A DNA stretch of 64,000 bases from Flavobacteriales bacterium. Its GTDB lineage: Bacteria > Bacteroidota > Bacteroidia > Flavobacteriales > CAJXXR01. The notes below the pieces were generated by a model. It ran no database searches. It had not been told where the DNA came from and saw only the letters and a list, made by a program, of their open reading frames with translations. A program made the position numbers and the translations under genes. Location: the NCBI GenBank assembly GCA_025210805.1, contig JAOAQX010000006.1:1-64000 (forward strand), read 5' to 3'. Below, piece by piece: positions 1-7,637 of the stretch. The stretch's first letter is position 1; the number at the start of each line of letters is the position of its first letter.

Positions 1-230
1 AGACAAGCTATTCAAAGGGGAATCAGAATAAGCCCCCTTAGAAGGGGGGAAGGGGGATGTTTCACCACGAAATACCTCAAAAAAGAAATAAAGACAAGCT
101 ATTCAAAGGGGAATCAGAATAAGCCCCCTTAGAAGGGGGGAAGGGGGATGTTTCACCACGAAATACCTCAAAAAAGAAATAAAGACAAGCTATTCAAAAG
201 GGGAATCAGAATAAGCCCCCTTCTAAGAGG
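1..230. repeat. 91-bp tandem repeat, 2.5 copies, with GC-rich palindromic core
   Basis: Two full copies (1-91, 92-182) are essentially identical. A third, partial copy starts at 183 and has one extra A. Each unit begins AGACAAGCTATTCAAAGGGG and contains an AGCCCCCTT...AAGGGGG...GGGGGATGTT core that forms a hairpin. In the third copy the core is replaced by a different short palindrome (210-238: AATAAGCCC...GGGCTTATT). The same core recurs inside the MITE-like elements near 6.6 kb and 58.4-58.6 kb. No coding capacity is apparent. The stretch lies beyond the sdh terminator. Confidence 0.9.
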
Positions 231-263
231 GCTTATTATAAAAATCTTCATCCTTTTAAACAA

Positions 264-298
264 AAAAGCATCCACTCCAATAAGGAATGAATGCTTTT
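264..298 (-). terminator. Rho-independent terminator of sdhCAB
   Basis: Inverted repeat with arms 264-278 and 284-298 and a five-base loop. Read on the minus strand it ends in a run of T, 27 bases after the sdhB stop codon. Confidence 0.8.
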
Positions 299-324
299 CA
301 AAAAATGTTTATGGATATTAGAGA

Positions 325-1083
325 CTATTTCTCTTTTCCTTTTGCAGCATAGTAGTCACGGTTCATTCTCGCGATATTTTCTAGAGAAATTCCTTTTGGA
401 CATTGGATTTCACAGTCTCCTGTATTGGTACAGTTACCAAATCCTAATGAATCCATTGTTTCTACCATATTGATTACACGTCTGTCTTTCTCAACTTGTC
501 CTTGTGGAAGGAGTGAAAGGTGAGAAACTTTAGCCGATGTAAACAGCATAGCCGAACCATTTTTACAAGTTGCTACACAAGCTCCACATCCAATACAAGT
601 TGCGGCATCAAAGGCAGCATCTGCGTCTATTTTTGGAATAGGTAATGCGTTTGCATCTTGTGTATTTCCTGAAGTATTTACGGAAACATATCCTCCTGCT
701 TGAATAATTGCATCAAACGCAGAACGATCCACCATCAAATCTTTGATGACTGGAAATGCTTCAGATCTCCAAGGTTCTATATAAATGGTGTCTCCATCTT
801 TAAAAGAACGCATGTGTAACTGACAAGTTGTGATCAAATCGTCTGGTCCATGAGGTTCTCCATTGATATAAAGTGAACACATTCCACAGATTCCTTCACG
901 ACAGTCGTGATCAAATGCGATGGTTTCTTCTCCTTTGTGAACCAATTCTTCATTCAATACATCGATCATTTCCAAGAAAGACATATCTGGTGAAATATCG
1001 GATAGTTTATAGTCCACTATACGACCCTTATCGTTTGGGCCGTTTTGTCTCCAAATCTTAAGTGTTAGTTTCATCCCTGCCAT
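325..1083 (-). CDS. sdhB: Succinate dehydrogenase/fumarate reductase iron-sulfur subunit
   Basis: This 252-residue subunit carries electrons from the flavin of SdhA to the membrane quinone in respiratory complex II. Three cysteine clusters are visible: C61, C66, C69 and C87 for the 2Fe-2S centre, then C163, C166, C169 and C173, and C218, C224 and C228 for the 4Fe-4S and 3Fe-4S centres. The length fits the non-proteobacterial SdhB/FrdB type (about 250). The ATG overlaps the sdhA stop codon by one base, so translation is probably coupled. It is the last gene of sdhCAB and is followed by a clear terminator. The sequence alone does not settle succinate oxidation versus fumarate reduction, but Bacteroidota use this type for both. 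Confidence 0.96.
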   Translation of the reverse strand: MAGMKLTLKIWRQNGPNDKGRIVDYKLSDISPDMSFLEMIDVLNEELVHKGEETIAFDHDCREGICGMCSLYINGEPHGPDDLITTCQLHMRSFKDGDTIYIEPWRSEAFPVIKDLMVDRSAFDAIIQAGGYVSVNTSGNTQDANALPIPKIDADAAFDAATCIGCGACVATCKNGSAMLFTSAKVSHLSLLPQGQVEKDRRVINMVETMDSLGFGNCTNTGDCEIQCPKGISLENIARMNRDYYAAKGKEK

Positions 1084-3020
1084 TACTTGTATGATCTTTG
1101 TTTTAGTTCAATATTTTCGAATGTCAACGGTTCTTTATGAAGAGCTGGATCCCCGTTGGTATGTTCCCAAGCAGCTACATAAGTATAATCTTCGTCATTA
1201 CGTAGTGCTTCTCCTTCTGCTGTTTGGTATTCCTCACGGAAGTGACCTCCACAAGATTCGTTTCTATGAAGTGCATCATGACACATCAATTCTCCAAGCT
1301 CAATGAAATCGGCAACACGAAGGGCTTTTTCTAGCTCTTGGTTCATACCGTTTGGTGTTCCTGGTACGAATACTTCTTTGTAGAATTCCTCTTTGATTTT
1401 CTTGATTTCACCGATGGCGTAAGTCAATCCTTCAGCATTACGAGCCATTCCACAGTATTCCCACATGATTTTTCCTAGTTTCTTGTGGAAAGTATCTACA
1501 GATTTGGTTCCTTTATTATTCATCAACTGCTCTATACGTCCTTTTACTTCGTTTTCGGCAGCGTCAAATTCTGGTGTATCTGTTGGGATTGCACCAGTAC
1601 GGATATGCTTTGCTAAGTAGTTCGGTACTGTATAAGGTACTACGAAATATCCATCAGCAAGACCTTGCATTAGTGCAGATGCTCCAAGTCTGTTTGCTCC
1701 GTGATCTGAGAAGTTTGCTTCCCCAGCTGAGAATAATCCTGGAATGGTAGTTTGTAGGTTATAATCTACCCAAAGACCTCCCATAGAATAGTGAATGGCT
1801 GGATAAATTTTCATTGGAAGTTCGTAAGGGTTTTCCGCTGTAATTTTTTCATACATCTGGAAAAGGTTTCCATAACGAGCTTCTACAGTATCTTTTCCGA
1901 ATCTCTTGATGGCATCTGAGAAATCAAGATAAACGGCATTTCCTGTTGCATTTACTCCGTAACCTGCATCACATCTTTCTTTTGCAGCACGTGAGGCAAC
2001 ATCTCTTGGTACAAGGTTTCCAAAGGCTGGGTATCTTCTTTCTAGGTAGTAATCTCTATCCTCTTCTGGGATATCTACACCTCTTTTTTCTCCTCTTTGG
2101 ATGGCTTCTGCATCTTCTTTCTTTTTAGGAACCCAGATACGTCCATCGTTACGAAGAGATTCAGACATCAAAGTAAGTTTTGATTGATGATCTCCTGATA
2201 CGGGAATACAAGTTGGGTGAATTTGCACATAACAAGGGTTTCCGAAGTGTGCTCCTTTTTTGTGTGCTCTCCAAGCTGCTGTTGTATTAGATCCCATAGC
2301 ATTTGTTGATAGGAAAAATACATTTCCGTATCCACCTGTTGCAAGTAGGGTAGCGTGGGCTGAGTGACGCTCTATTTCTCCTGTTACGAGGTTACGAGCG
2401 ATAATTCCTACAGCTTCTCCTTTGTCGTTCTTTACAACTTCTAGCATTTCGTGACGGTTGTACATCGTCACAGTTCCTGCGTTAATTTGTCTTGAAAGGG
2501 CTTGGTAAGCTCCAATCAAAAGTTGTTGTCCTGTTTGTCCTTTTGCATAAAAAGTACGTTTTACTTGTACTCCTCCAAAAGAACGGTTATCTAACAATCC
2601 TCCGTAATCACGTGCAAATGGTACTCCTTGAGCAACACATTGGTCTATGATATTGGCTGATACTTCTGCTAATCTATAAACGTTTGCTTCTCTTGAGCGG
2701 TAATCTCCACCTTTTACCGTATCATAAAATAATCGGTAAGTAGAATCTCCATCGTTTTGATAGTTTTTGGCAGCATTGATTCCTCCTTGTGCAGCAATAG
2801 AGTGCGCACGTCTTGGCGAATCTTGGAAAGCGAAACATTTTACATTGTATCCTTGTTCTCCCAATGAAGCTGCGGCAGCGGCTCCGGCTAATCCAGACCC
2901 AACAACAATCACATCAATCAAACGTCTGTTCGCTGGGTTTACCAATAAGCTGTCTGCTTTATGCTTAGTCCACTTTTTATCTATTGGACCTTCTGGTATA
3001 TGGCTAACTAGTTTTGTCAT
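1083..3020 (-). CDS. sdhA: Succinate dehydrogenase/fumarate reductase flavoprotein subunit
   Basis: A 645-residue catalytic subunit that oxidises succinate (or reduces fumarate) at a covalently bound FAD on the cytoplasmic face of complex II. The N-terminal dinucleotide fold [12 protein letters not shown] lies near residue 40. The FAD-linking histidine motif [11 protein letters not shown] follows near residue 70. Substrate and capping-domain motifs HPTCIP and [10 protein letters not shown] are present. The length and the long insertion fit the FrdA/SdhA group found with a single five-helix cytochrome b subunit. It sits 14 bases after sdhC and overlaps sdhB by one base. No frameshift or missing active-site residue was noticed. 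Confidence 0.96.
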   Translation of the reverse strand: MTKLVSHIPEGPIDKKWTKHKADSLLVNPANRRLIDVIVVGSGLAGAAAAASLGEQGYNVKCFAFQDSPRRAHSIAAQGGINAAKNYQNDGDSTYRLFYDTVKGGDYRSREANVYRLAEVSANIIDQCVAQGVPFARDYGGLLDNRSFGGVQVKRTFYAKGQTGQQLLIGAYQALSRQINAGTVTMYNRHEMLEVVKNDKGEAVGIIARNLVTGEIERHSAHATLLATGGYGNVFFLSTNAMGSNTTAAWRAHKKGAHFGNPCYVQIHPTCIPVSGDHQSKLTLMSESLRNDGRIWVPKKKEDAEAIQRGEKRGVDIPEEDRDYYLERRYPAFGNLVPRDVASRAAKERCDAGYGVNATGNAVYLDFSDAIKRFGKDTVEARYGNLFQMYEKITAENPYELPMKIYPAIHYSMGGLWVDYNLQTTIPGLFSAGEANFSDHGANRLGASALMQGLADGYFVVPYTVPNYLAKHIRTGAIPTDTPEFDAAENEVKGRIEQLMNNKGTKSVDTFHKKLGKIMWEYCGMARNAEGLTYAIGEIKKIKEEFYKEVFVPGTPNGMNQELEKALRVADFIELGELMCHDALHRNESCGGHFREEYQTAEGEALRNDEDYTYVAAWEHTNGDPALHKEPLTFENIELKQRSYK

Positions 3021-3034
3021 CTCTGTGCTTGTAT

Positions 3035-3694
3035 TTATTTAATAAATCCGAAATAGATTGGGAAAGAAATAAATCCAATCGTTATCAAAATTGAAAACAC
3101 TACACCCACTTTCTGAATAAATGGTGTGTATTTAGGATGGTTAACTCCTAAAGTTTGGAAAGCGGACTGGAAACCGTGGTTCAAGTGTGCTCCTAGAACA
3201 ACAAAACTCACGATGTACAATAAAGAATACCACCATTGTTGGAAAGAATTTACCACAATTGTGTACATATCCTTTAATCCTGTGGCATCCAATGATGGAT
3301 CTCCTAGTTTGTAAGGCACAAAATAAGTTCCAATGTGAATTACCAAAAACACTAGAATTACAGAACCTGTTAGTCCCATATTTCTACTGTACCAAGAACT
3401 TTTTTTCTTGTCCATGGCATATTTTACTGGTCTTGCCTTGTTGTTGGCTTTTGTAAGTAAAATAGCATCAATGATGTGACTCCCAAAACCTAATACCAAA
3501 ACAATCTCCATCACACGGATTAAGGCGTTGGAAGACATGAATTTGGTGTACTCATTAAAGGCTACTGGATCGTAAAATAAGGCTAAATTCCCTATCAAGT
3601 GAATGACAAGAAACGAGGCTAGAAAGAGTCCAGTGATTCCCATCACCATCTTTCTACCAAGCGAACTGGAGAATAATCCCACTGTTTTGCTCAT
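3035..3694 (-). CDS. sdhC: Succinate dehydrogenase cytochrome b subunit
   Basis: A 219-residue integral membrane protein that anchors SdhAB, binds haem b and reduces menaquinone. Five hydrophobic segments can be read, with histidines in or next to them (for example [26 protein letters not shown] and [10 protein letters not shown]). This matches the Bacillus/Bacteroidota type b558 subunit rather than the paired SdhC/SdhD of proteobacteria. It is the first gene of the operon, and a good Bacteroidota promoter lies about 45-75 bases upstream of its ATG. Confidence 0.93.
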   Translation of the reverse strand: MSKTVGLFSSSLGRKMVMGITGLFLASFLVIHLIGNLALFYDPVAFNEYTKFMSSNALIRVMEIVLVLGFGSHIIDAILLTKANNKARPVKYAMDKKKSSWYSRNMGLTGSVILVFLVIHIGTYFVPYKLGDPSLDATGLKDMYTIVVNSFQQWWYSLLYIVSFVVLGAHLNHGFQSAFQTLGVNHPKYTPFIQKVGVVFSILITIGFISFPIYFGFIK

Positions 3695-3738
3695 CGTGTT
3701 ATCGCTTTTAAGTTAAAAAATTAACAATTATTGACTCA

Positions 3739-3769
3739 CAAAGGTAGTGCTTGAACCTAAAATTTACAA
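3739..3769 (-). promoter_or_regulatory. Promoter of sdhCAB (Bacteroidota TTG / TAnnTTTG type)
   Basis: On the minus strand TTG (3767-3769) is followed after 20 bases by TACCTTTG (3739-3746). This matches the known Bacteroidota primary sigma consensus (TTG, 19-21 bases, TAnnTTTG). The -7 box lies 45 bases before the sdhC start codon. Confidence 0.75.
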
Positions 3770-3850
3770 GGATTTTTGTCCTATTTTTTATCGTTTTTTG
3801 CTATTCATAATCATTTTAAATAAGCCTCTTTTTATAAACATTTTTATTAA

Positions 3851-3994
3851 ATGAAACGTTTGTTTGAAAATGAGCTTGATCTTTTGATTGATATAGATGG
3901 GCTTTGTGTGTGCTGGGAAAAGCCAAATAAAATAGAAAATCGTTCTCAGCTCCGAATTGCTTCCTTAGAGAAAATGCAAATAAAAAAACAATAA
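3851..3994 (+). CDS. Possible small protein (47 aa), unknown
   Basis: An open frame from ATG 3851 to TAA 3994. The translation starts MKRLFENELDLLIDIDG and ends EKMQIKKQ. It has no signal peptide and no family I recognise, and it contains a two-cysteine CVCW motif. Its stop codon lies inside the first 116-bp direct repeat. It may be a short gene, the end of a decayed gene, or a chance frame. The intact reading and acidic/hydrophobic start give only weak support. Confidence 0.25.
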   Translation: MKRLFENELDLLIDIDGLCVCWEKPNKIENRSQLRIASLEKMQIKKQ

Positions 3995-4098
3995 AACACT
4001 CAATAATAAGTTATTAATAAGGGTTTTATTGTTGCAAAATGTTTAATTTAGTGTGATTCTCTGTGTGTACAACCAATTAAAAATTGGTGGTAGCGGGG
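3983..4098 (+). repeat. 116-bp direct repeat, copy 1
   Basis: This stretch is closely similar to 4510-4625, with an exact offset of 527 bases and no net length change. It holds a degraded form of the terminator hairpin seen in copy 2. It then carries an open frame (4047-4112) reading FSVILCVYNQLKIGGSGESLL before a stop. That frame parallels the coding tail of copy 2. The two repeats flank the small membrane protein gene at 4123. Confidence 0.85.
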
Positions 4099-4122
4099 AA
4101 TCGCTTTTATGAGTTCGTGAAT

Positions 4123-4461
4123 ATGAAAAAAAATATCAAGTACATATACATCGCTCTGAGTTTAATTCCGATGAGTTTTTTCTTAGCTTTCTACTCTTAT
4201 GTTTTTCGAGCTTTTTTTTCACTAGGCTACTTTCCAAGTTATAACAATCCAGATCCTAAAGAGCTTAATTTTCATATGCATCATTCAATCATCTATTATT
4301 TAGGAGAATTGATGATTTTGAGTGCTCCATTTTGGTTTATTTTATTACTGATTAATAAATTTAAATATCCCAAATGGACATATTCTTTGTATATATTGGG
4401 AGTAGCAATATCTGTGTTCATTTTAGTTGCCGATCCATTTATGGAATGGTTTGCAGATTAA
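4123..4461 (+). CDS. Small integral membrane protein, unknown
   Basis: 112 residues from ATG 4123. An upstream TTG at 4084 would add 13 residues encoded inside the repeat, so the ATG is preferred. Three or so hydrophobic segments are visible: residues about 5-30, 52-76 and 85-103 (IALSLIPMSFFLAFYSYVF; GELMILSAPFWFILLLI; YILGVAISVFILVA). No catalytic motif and no recognised family. It is bracketed by the two 116-bp repeats and follows a truncated coding tail that stops 10 bases upstream. The setting resembles a cassette gene of an accessory locus. A protective (immunity-like) membrane protein is one possibility, but this is inference from context only. Confidence 0.6.
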   Translation: MKKNIKYIYIALSLIPMSFFLAFYSYVFRAFFSLGYFPSYNNPDPKELNFHMHHSIIYYLGELMILSAPFWFILLLINKFKYPKWTYSLYILGVAISVFILVADPFMEWFAD

Positions 4462-4509
4462 ACAGACTCTTCTCAACTAAAGCTACACTTAGTAGTAAGT
4501 ATGTGAATC

Positions 4510-4625
4510 AAAAAACAATAAAACACTCAATAAAAAGCTATTATTGAGTGTTTTATTTTATGAAATGGTTAATTTAGTGTGATTCTCTGTGTGTCCAACC
4601 AATTAAAAATTGGCGACAGCGGGGA
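4510..4625 (+). repeat. 116-bp direct repeat, copy 2
   Basis: The second copy of the repeat at 3983-4098. Here the hairpin is intact (see the terminator at 4517-4557). The shared coding part continues beyond the repeat as a longer tail. The two copies diverge just after GCGGGGA, which is consistent with a shared junction followed by different 3' modules. Confidence 0.85.
4517..4557 (+). terminator. Strong hairpin inside repeat copy 2
   Basis: A perfect 17-bp inverted repeat (4517-4533 and 4541-4557, starting AATAAAACACTCAATAA) with a 7-base loop and T-rich flanks on both sides. It could terminate transcripts in either direction and lies 55 bases after the membrane protein gene. Confidence 0.7.
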
Positions 4626-4704
4626 TTATTTCGAATCATATTTCGATGATCCAAGAGATGCAACTTTCATTCAGGCAGGTTACACTCATAATCAACAAAA
4701 ATGA
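4573..4704 (+). pseudogene. C-terminal coding tail without a 5' gene
   Basis: An open frame with no start codon runs from just after TAA 4570-4572 to TGA 4702-4704. It reads NQLKIGDSGDYFESYF, then DDPRDATFIQAGYTHNQQK. The composition looks like a genuine protein C-terminus, not random AT-rich translation. Its stop overlaps the next start codon as ATGA, an arrangement typical of translationally coupled genes. The repeat-encoded first half is shared with copy 1 (NQLKIGGSGESLL). I read it as the 3' end of a lost or displaced gene. The family is unknown. Confidence 0.5.
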
Positions 4705-5366
4705 AGAAAATTATCACATACATTATTATACTAATTCTCAGTATTTCATGCACTAAAAGGATTGCATTAAGAGATCAAATGGAATTTTCTATGAGTCATC
4801 AAGAAATGAAAAACGAAATGGAGCAATATACAGATATAATTCAGCAAAAATTAAATATTCGTTTTGAAAATCTTGATGCCATTTATATCGAAAAAGATCA
4901 TTTTATTCTATCTACCAAGGGAAACAATATAAAACACGATTACTCTATTCAGGGATATCAAAAAGTTTCTAGTATTTTCTCATCTAGTTTCTTTTTTAAT
5001 TCGTATTCCGAATATAAGAATTTGAAAAGAATTCATGAATTGTTCTATCAGAACAAGATAAAATCAATTTCATTTAATCATCTTTCCGAATGTGTTTTCT
5101 TGAGTTTTTCCTATGACGAATTTCCATTTCACGATAAAATGGATAGACCTCACAAAGAAATTGTCTTACAAAACCAGTTCAATTGTTTGTCCAAAAACCA
5201 GCAAGAACAATTTATTTTCAAAAGAAGAAATAAAATTATCGTTGAGGAGAAAAATGGATTAATGCTTATTTTTATGAATCGATCTCAATTTTTATCTCTA
5301 AAATATGGAAATAGTAAACCAAAAAAATGGCAAACGCCTTCTTTAGAGGTTTATTATAAAGACTAA
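4701..5366 (+). CDS. Putative lipoprotein, unknown
   Basis: A 221-residue protein. The N-terminus MKKIITYIIILILSISC ends in a lipobox-like LSISC, so the mature protein probably starts at Cys17 and is anchored in a membrane. The rest is mixed charged and aromatic sequence without a domain I recognise. The start codon overlaps the preceding coding tail by ATGA. It is followed after 11 bases by another small exported gene. Together with its neighbours it forms a plus-strand group of small exported proteins. The function is unknown. Confidence 0.65.
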   Translation: MKKIITYIIILILSISCTKRIALRDQMEFSMSHQEMKNEMEQYTDIIQQKLNIRFENLDAIYIEKDHFILSTKGNNIKHDYSIQGYQKVSSIFSSSFFFNSYSEYKNLKRIHELFYQNKIKSISFNHLSECVFLSFSYDEFPFHDKMDRPHKEIVLQNQFNCLSKNQQEQFIFKRRNKIIVEEKNGLMLIFMNRSQFLSLKYGNSKPKKWQTPSLEVYYKD

Positions 5367-5377
5367 TGATTCAATAA

Positions 5378-5643
5378 ATGGCAACAAAATTATTCACATT
5401 ATGCTTTTTCCTTCATATAGTTTTATATGCTCAAAAAACTAAGAACAAAATTATTTTTGATGAGGGTAAAATTTATTTATTTGTTGACTCTTTATGGAAT
5501 GCTCCCTTAGATTTTGTTTTTGCAAGAAAAAATAAAAAGATATATGATTCATCACTCTTTAAGTAGAAGGAAAAAAAATTGGCTTTAGAATCGTAGATAC
5601 TTCTACATTTGAGTATTTGGAATGGGTAAAGAACAAAACGTAA
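5378..5643 (+). pseudogene. Small exported protein gene, probably frameshifted
   Basis: The frame from ATG 5378 encodes a signal peptide (TLCFFLHIVLYAQ) and stops at 5566 after 62 codons, ending KKIYDSSLFK. A good continuation exists in another frame immediately after (from about 5563 to TAA 5643), reading VEGKKIGFRIVDTSTFEYLEW. Adding one base near 5562 would join the two into an 89-residue protein. Loss of one base in an A-rich stretch, or a sequencing error, would explain this. No family is recognised. Confidence 0.45.
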
Positions 5644-5659
5644 TTTAACACTTAAAAAG

Positions 5660-6556
5660 ATGACTATTTCTTCAAAGTATATCAATAAACTCAAAGTAAT
5701 TCTAGGAGTGCTCTTATCTTCTTTGTTTTTTGAAAAAGCAATAGGACAATGCAATCATTATGAATCAAGAGGGCAAAACCTTATTGCTGTACAAGACAGT
5801 ATGATATATTTATATTTTGATAGCATTGATTTGAAACATTTACCAAAATATGACCAGTTTTTGGGAAACTACACCAACTATGGTACTCCTTGGAGAACCC
5901 TTTATGGAAAGATGGATTATATCCTTTTTGATGAGCAAAAAATCGTTTTTTATAACAATCATCCCTTTTTGGAAATCACATATACTGATAATGACAATCG
6001 TGATTATTCCATTTCAAATCCTTACCATCAGCCTAATTATACTACACCATGGGAAATTTACTCTTCGGAAAATATCCTAAAAAGTAAATTTAACAGAAAG
6101 GTGGAGAGCGGAAAACATAGGATTCAAGTAGATACTTCATTTCTTGAAGAAGATGAACAAATTATTGAAGCTTTTTATGTTTATGACCCACTTTTTGATG
6201 TATTCGATATCCAAAAAAAGATGGACGGCTTTACTGTTGATTTAGACAAAAAATTATCTCAAAAAGCTCATCGTATAGATATCACAACGGTAAAAAATGG
6301 TAAAACTAGTTCCAAATCTTTCAACTTTCCGATAGAGGAAAAAATGAATGTTTATGAAGTGAGCCATAAAAGGGAAATGAGAATATTAAACCCTTATCCG
6401 AGTACTCATTTTTTACAAACACTCTATTTTCTTAGATATAAGAAAGAAAAACGTTGCTTCATGATTCTAATGGATGGTAAGGAATATGATTTTTATCCTT
6501 TAAACAAAGGAACTGAACGATTTCTAAAAAAAATGCTCCTAAAAAACAATCAATGA
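5660..6556 (+). CDS. Exported protein of unknown function (298 aa)
   Basis: The N-terminus contains a hydrophobic export signal (VILGVLLSSLFFEKAIGQC), with likely cleavage near AIGQ or lipid attachment at the following Cys. The mature part is rich in Tyr, Asp and Lys with alternating hydrophobic residues, suggesting a beta-rich secreted or periplasmic protein. No motif is recognised. It is the longest intact gene of this accessory patch. It follows the frameshifted gene by 16 bases and ends 12 bases before a MITE-like element. Confidence 0.6.
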   Translation: MTISSKYINKLKVILGVLLSSLFFEKAIGQCNHYESRGQNLIAVQDSMIYLYFDSIDLKHLPKYDQFLGNYTNYGTPWRTLYGKMDYILFDEQKIVFYNNHPFLEITYTDNDNRDYSISNPYHQPNYTTPWEIYSSENILKSKFNRKVESGKHRIQVDTSFLEEDEQIIEAFYVYDPLFDVFDIQKKMDGFTVDLDKKLSQKAHRIDITTVKNGKTSSKSFNFPIEEKMNVYEVSHKREMRILNPYPSTHFLQTLYFLRYKKEKRCFMILMDGKEYDFYPLNKGTERFLKKMLLKNNQ

Positions 6557-6568
6557 AAATCTTAACTC

Positions 6569-6698
6569 ATACCATTTACGGTGTTAATTTACTCACTGTT
6601 TAAGCCCCCTTTGAAGGGGGAAAGGGGGATGTTACGCCAAGTAAACAAACCCGAAAAGAAGCTAAAATTTATGGGTAAATTAACAACGTAAACGGTAT
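6569..6698. mobile_element. MITE-like element, copy A (130 bp)
   Basis: Terminal inverted repeats of 27 bases (6569-6595 and 6672-6698) begin ATACCATTTACGGTG and, read inward from the other end, ATACCGTTTACGTTG. They match at most positions. Between them lies the GC-rich core TTAAGCCCCCTTTGAAGGGGG followed by AAAGGGGGATGTTAC, which is shared with the tandem repeat at 1-230 and the element at 58.4-58.7 kb. There is no coding capacity, so a transposase would have to act in trans. Confidence 0.7.
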
Positions 6699-6722
6699 TA
6701 CTTTAAAAGAATCTATATATTT

Positions 6723-6989
6723 TTGTCTATTCTGTGTTCTTTATTTCTTATTTGCTATGAAATTTTAGAAATAAAAGTTTACACAAGTTTTTTTACTTGT
6801 TTATATATTGTTTGGTTTTTAATGACTTTATTAAGTGTCCTTCCAATATTGATTAGCCTTGTTCGATCTATTAGAATTGGCAATAAGAGCATTTACCTTT
6901 CTTCATTAAACATTCTTTTTGGGACTTCAATACTATGGTTTTTTATACAATTCTTGCTTATCAGACAATTTGATTGGATTATGGGATAA
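6723..6989 (+). CDS. Small membrane protein, possibly 5'-truncated
   Basis: 88 residues if the TTG at 6723 is used. There is no ATG between the in-frame stop at 6681-6683 (inside the right end of the MITE-like element) and residue 33. Three hydrophobic segments are visible: IYIFLSILCSLFLICY (starting before the TTG), CLYIVWFLMTLLSVLPILIS and SLNILFGTSILWFFIQFLL. No family is recognised. The element ends 24 bases before the TTG, so the insertion may have removed the real start. Confidence 0.45.
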   Translation: MSILCSLFLICYEILEIKVYTSFFTCLYIVWFLMTLLSVLPILISLVRSIRIGNKSIYLSSLNILFGTSILWFFIQFLLIRQFDWIMG

Positions 6990-7062
6990 AAACACATTTA
7001 CCTAAAGACTAATGCATTATACAAATAAAAATATATCAATCCTTTTACAAAACCCTTAAGAA

Positions 7063-7173
7063 ATGGATTTTAAAAAGAAAATATTATTCGGGATTTTATT
7101 CACCTTGCTTTTGAATTGTGACCCTATTAATCTTTATCATATAACAGATAACTATTACAAGAGTAAAGTTTAG
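7063..7173 (+). CDS. Very short lipoprotein-like ORF (36 aa)
   Basis: The reading frame begins MDFKKKILFGILFTLLLNCD, an export signal with a lipobox-like LLNC. It stops after 17 further residues. It could be a small lipoprotein or the 5' remnant of a longer one. It follows 70 bases after the small membrane protein gene, in the same orientation. Confidence 0.35.
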   Translation: MDFKKKILFGILFTLLLNCDPINLYHITDNYYKSKV

Positions 7174-7249
7174 AACAGCGATTAGATATTCGCAACTGTA
7201 AGTATTCAATCTTTAAATGGCAGAGTCTCATCAAGAAAAAAAATTGAAA

Positions 7250-7600
7250 ATGATAACAAAAATTTTACTCATCCTACATTTAGTATTCAGCTTACAAACA
7301 GCTTATTCACAACTATCATTTCCTTATGTGGAATTTGAAACCCGCCATGATCTTTATAATTATCTAAGCTGTTACTATAATAAAACTGGTTCTTATTCTC
7401 ATCTCAAAGAAAAACACTTGATGATTTACAATAATTGTAAAAATGGAAAACCGATAGTTCAAGGAGTTATTTTACAAAATAGTGATTCTTTGAATAAATT
7501 TCTTGTTCTGGAAACTAATTTTTGTGGGCAAACAAACAACATAAAAACAAACACTTATTCAAATATTAAAAATCATACACTAAACAAAAAAGCCTCCTAA
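7250..7600 (+). CDS. Small exported protein, unknown
   Basis: 116 residues from ATG 7250. The start at 7217 would put 11 charged residues in front of the signal peptide MITKILLILHLVFSLQTAYSQ, so 7250 is preferred. The mature part is short, with three cysteines, and no family is recognised. The last codons run into a terminator hairpin that serves the opposite strand, so the original 3' end may be missing. A frame ending SLIKKKN* stops 3 bases before the ATG, a layout similar to that at 4702. Confidence 0.45.
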   Translation: MITKILLILHLVFSLQTAYSQLSFPYVEFETRHDLYNYLSCYYNKTGSYSHLKEKHLMIYNNCKNGKPIVQGVILQNSDSLNKFLVLETNFCGQTNNIKTNTYSNIKNHTLNKKAS

Positions 7601-7610
7601 AAGGAGGCTT
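7586..7610 (-). terminator. Terminator of the crotonase/cvfB/yaaA group
   Basis: The inverted repeat AAGCCTCC / GGAGGCTT (7590-7597, 7603-7610) has a run of T on the minus strand. It lies 28 bases after the stop codon of the 7638-8408 gene. Confidence 0.75.
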
Positions 7611-7637
7611 CATTTTATTGAAATGAATTTAAAAAGA

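Noticed and set aside
210-238. Hairpin in the third tandem repeat as the sdh terminator
   Set aside because: The hairpin at 264-298 is closer to sdhB and has the T run on the minus strand. The 210-238 hairpin has none.
4084-4122. TTG start extending the small membrane protein
   Set aside because: The added residues come from the direct repeat in another frame than its coding tail. The ATG at 4123 directly precedes the first hydrophobic segment.
5564-5566. In-frame stop readthrough as explanation for the split small gene
   Set aside because: Checking the base count showed that the continuation is in a different frame, so a one-base loss is the better explanation.
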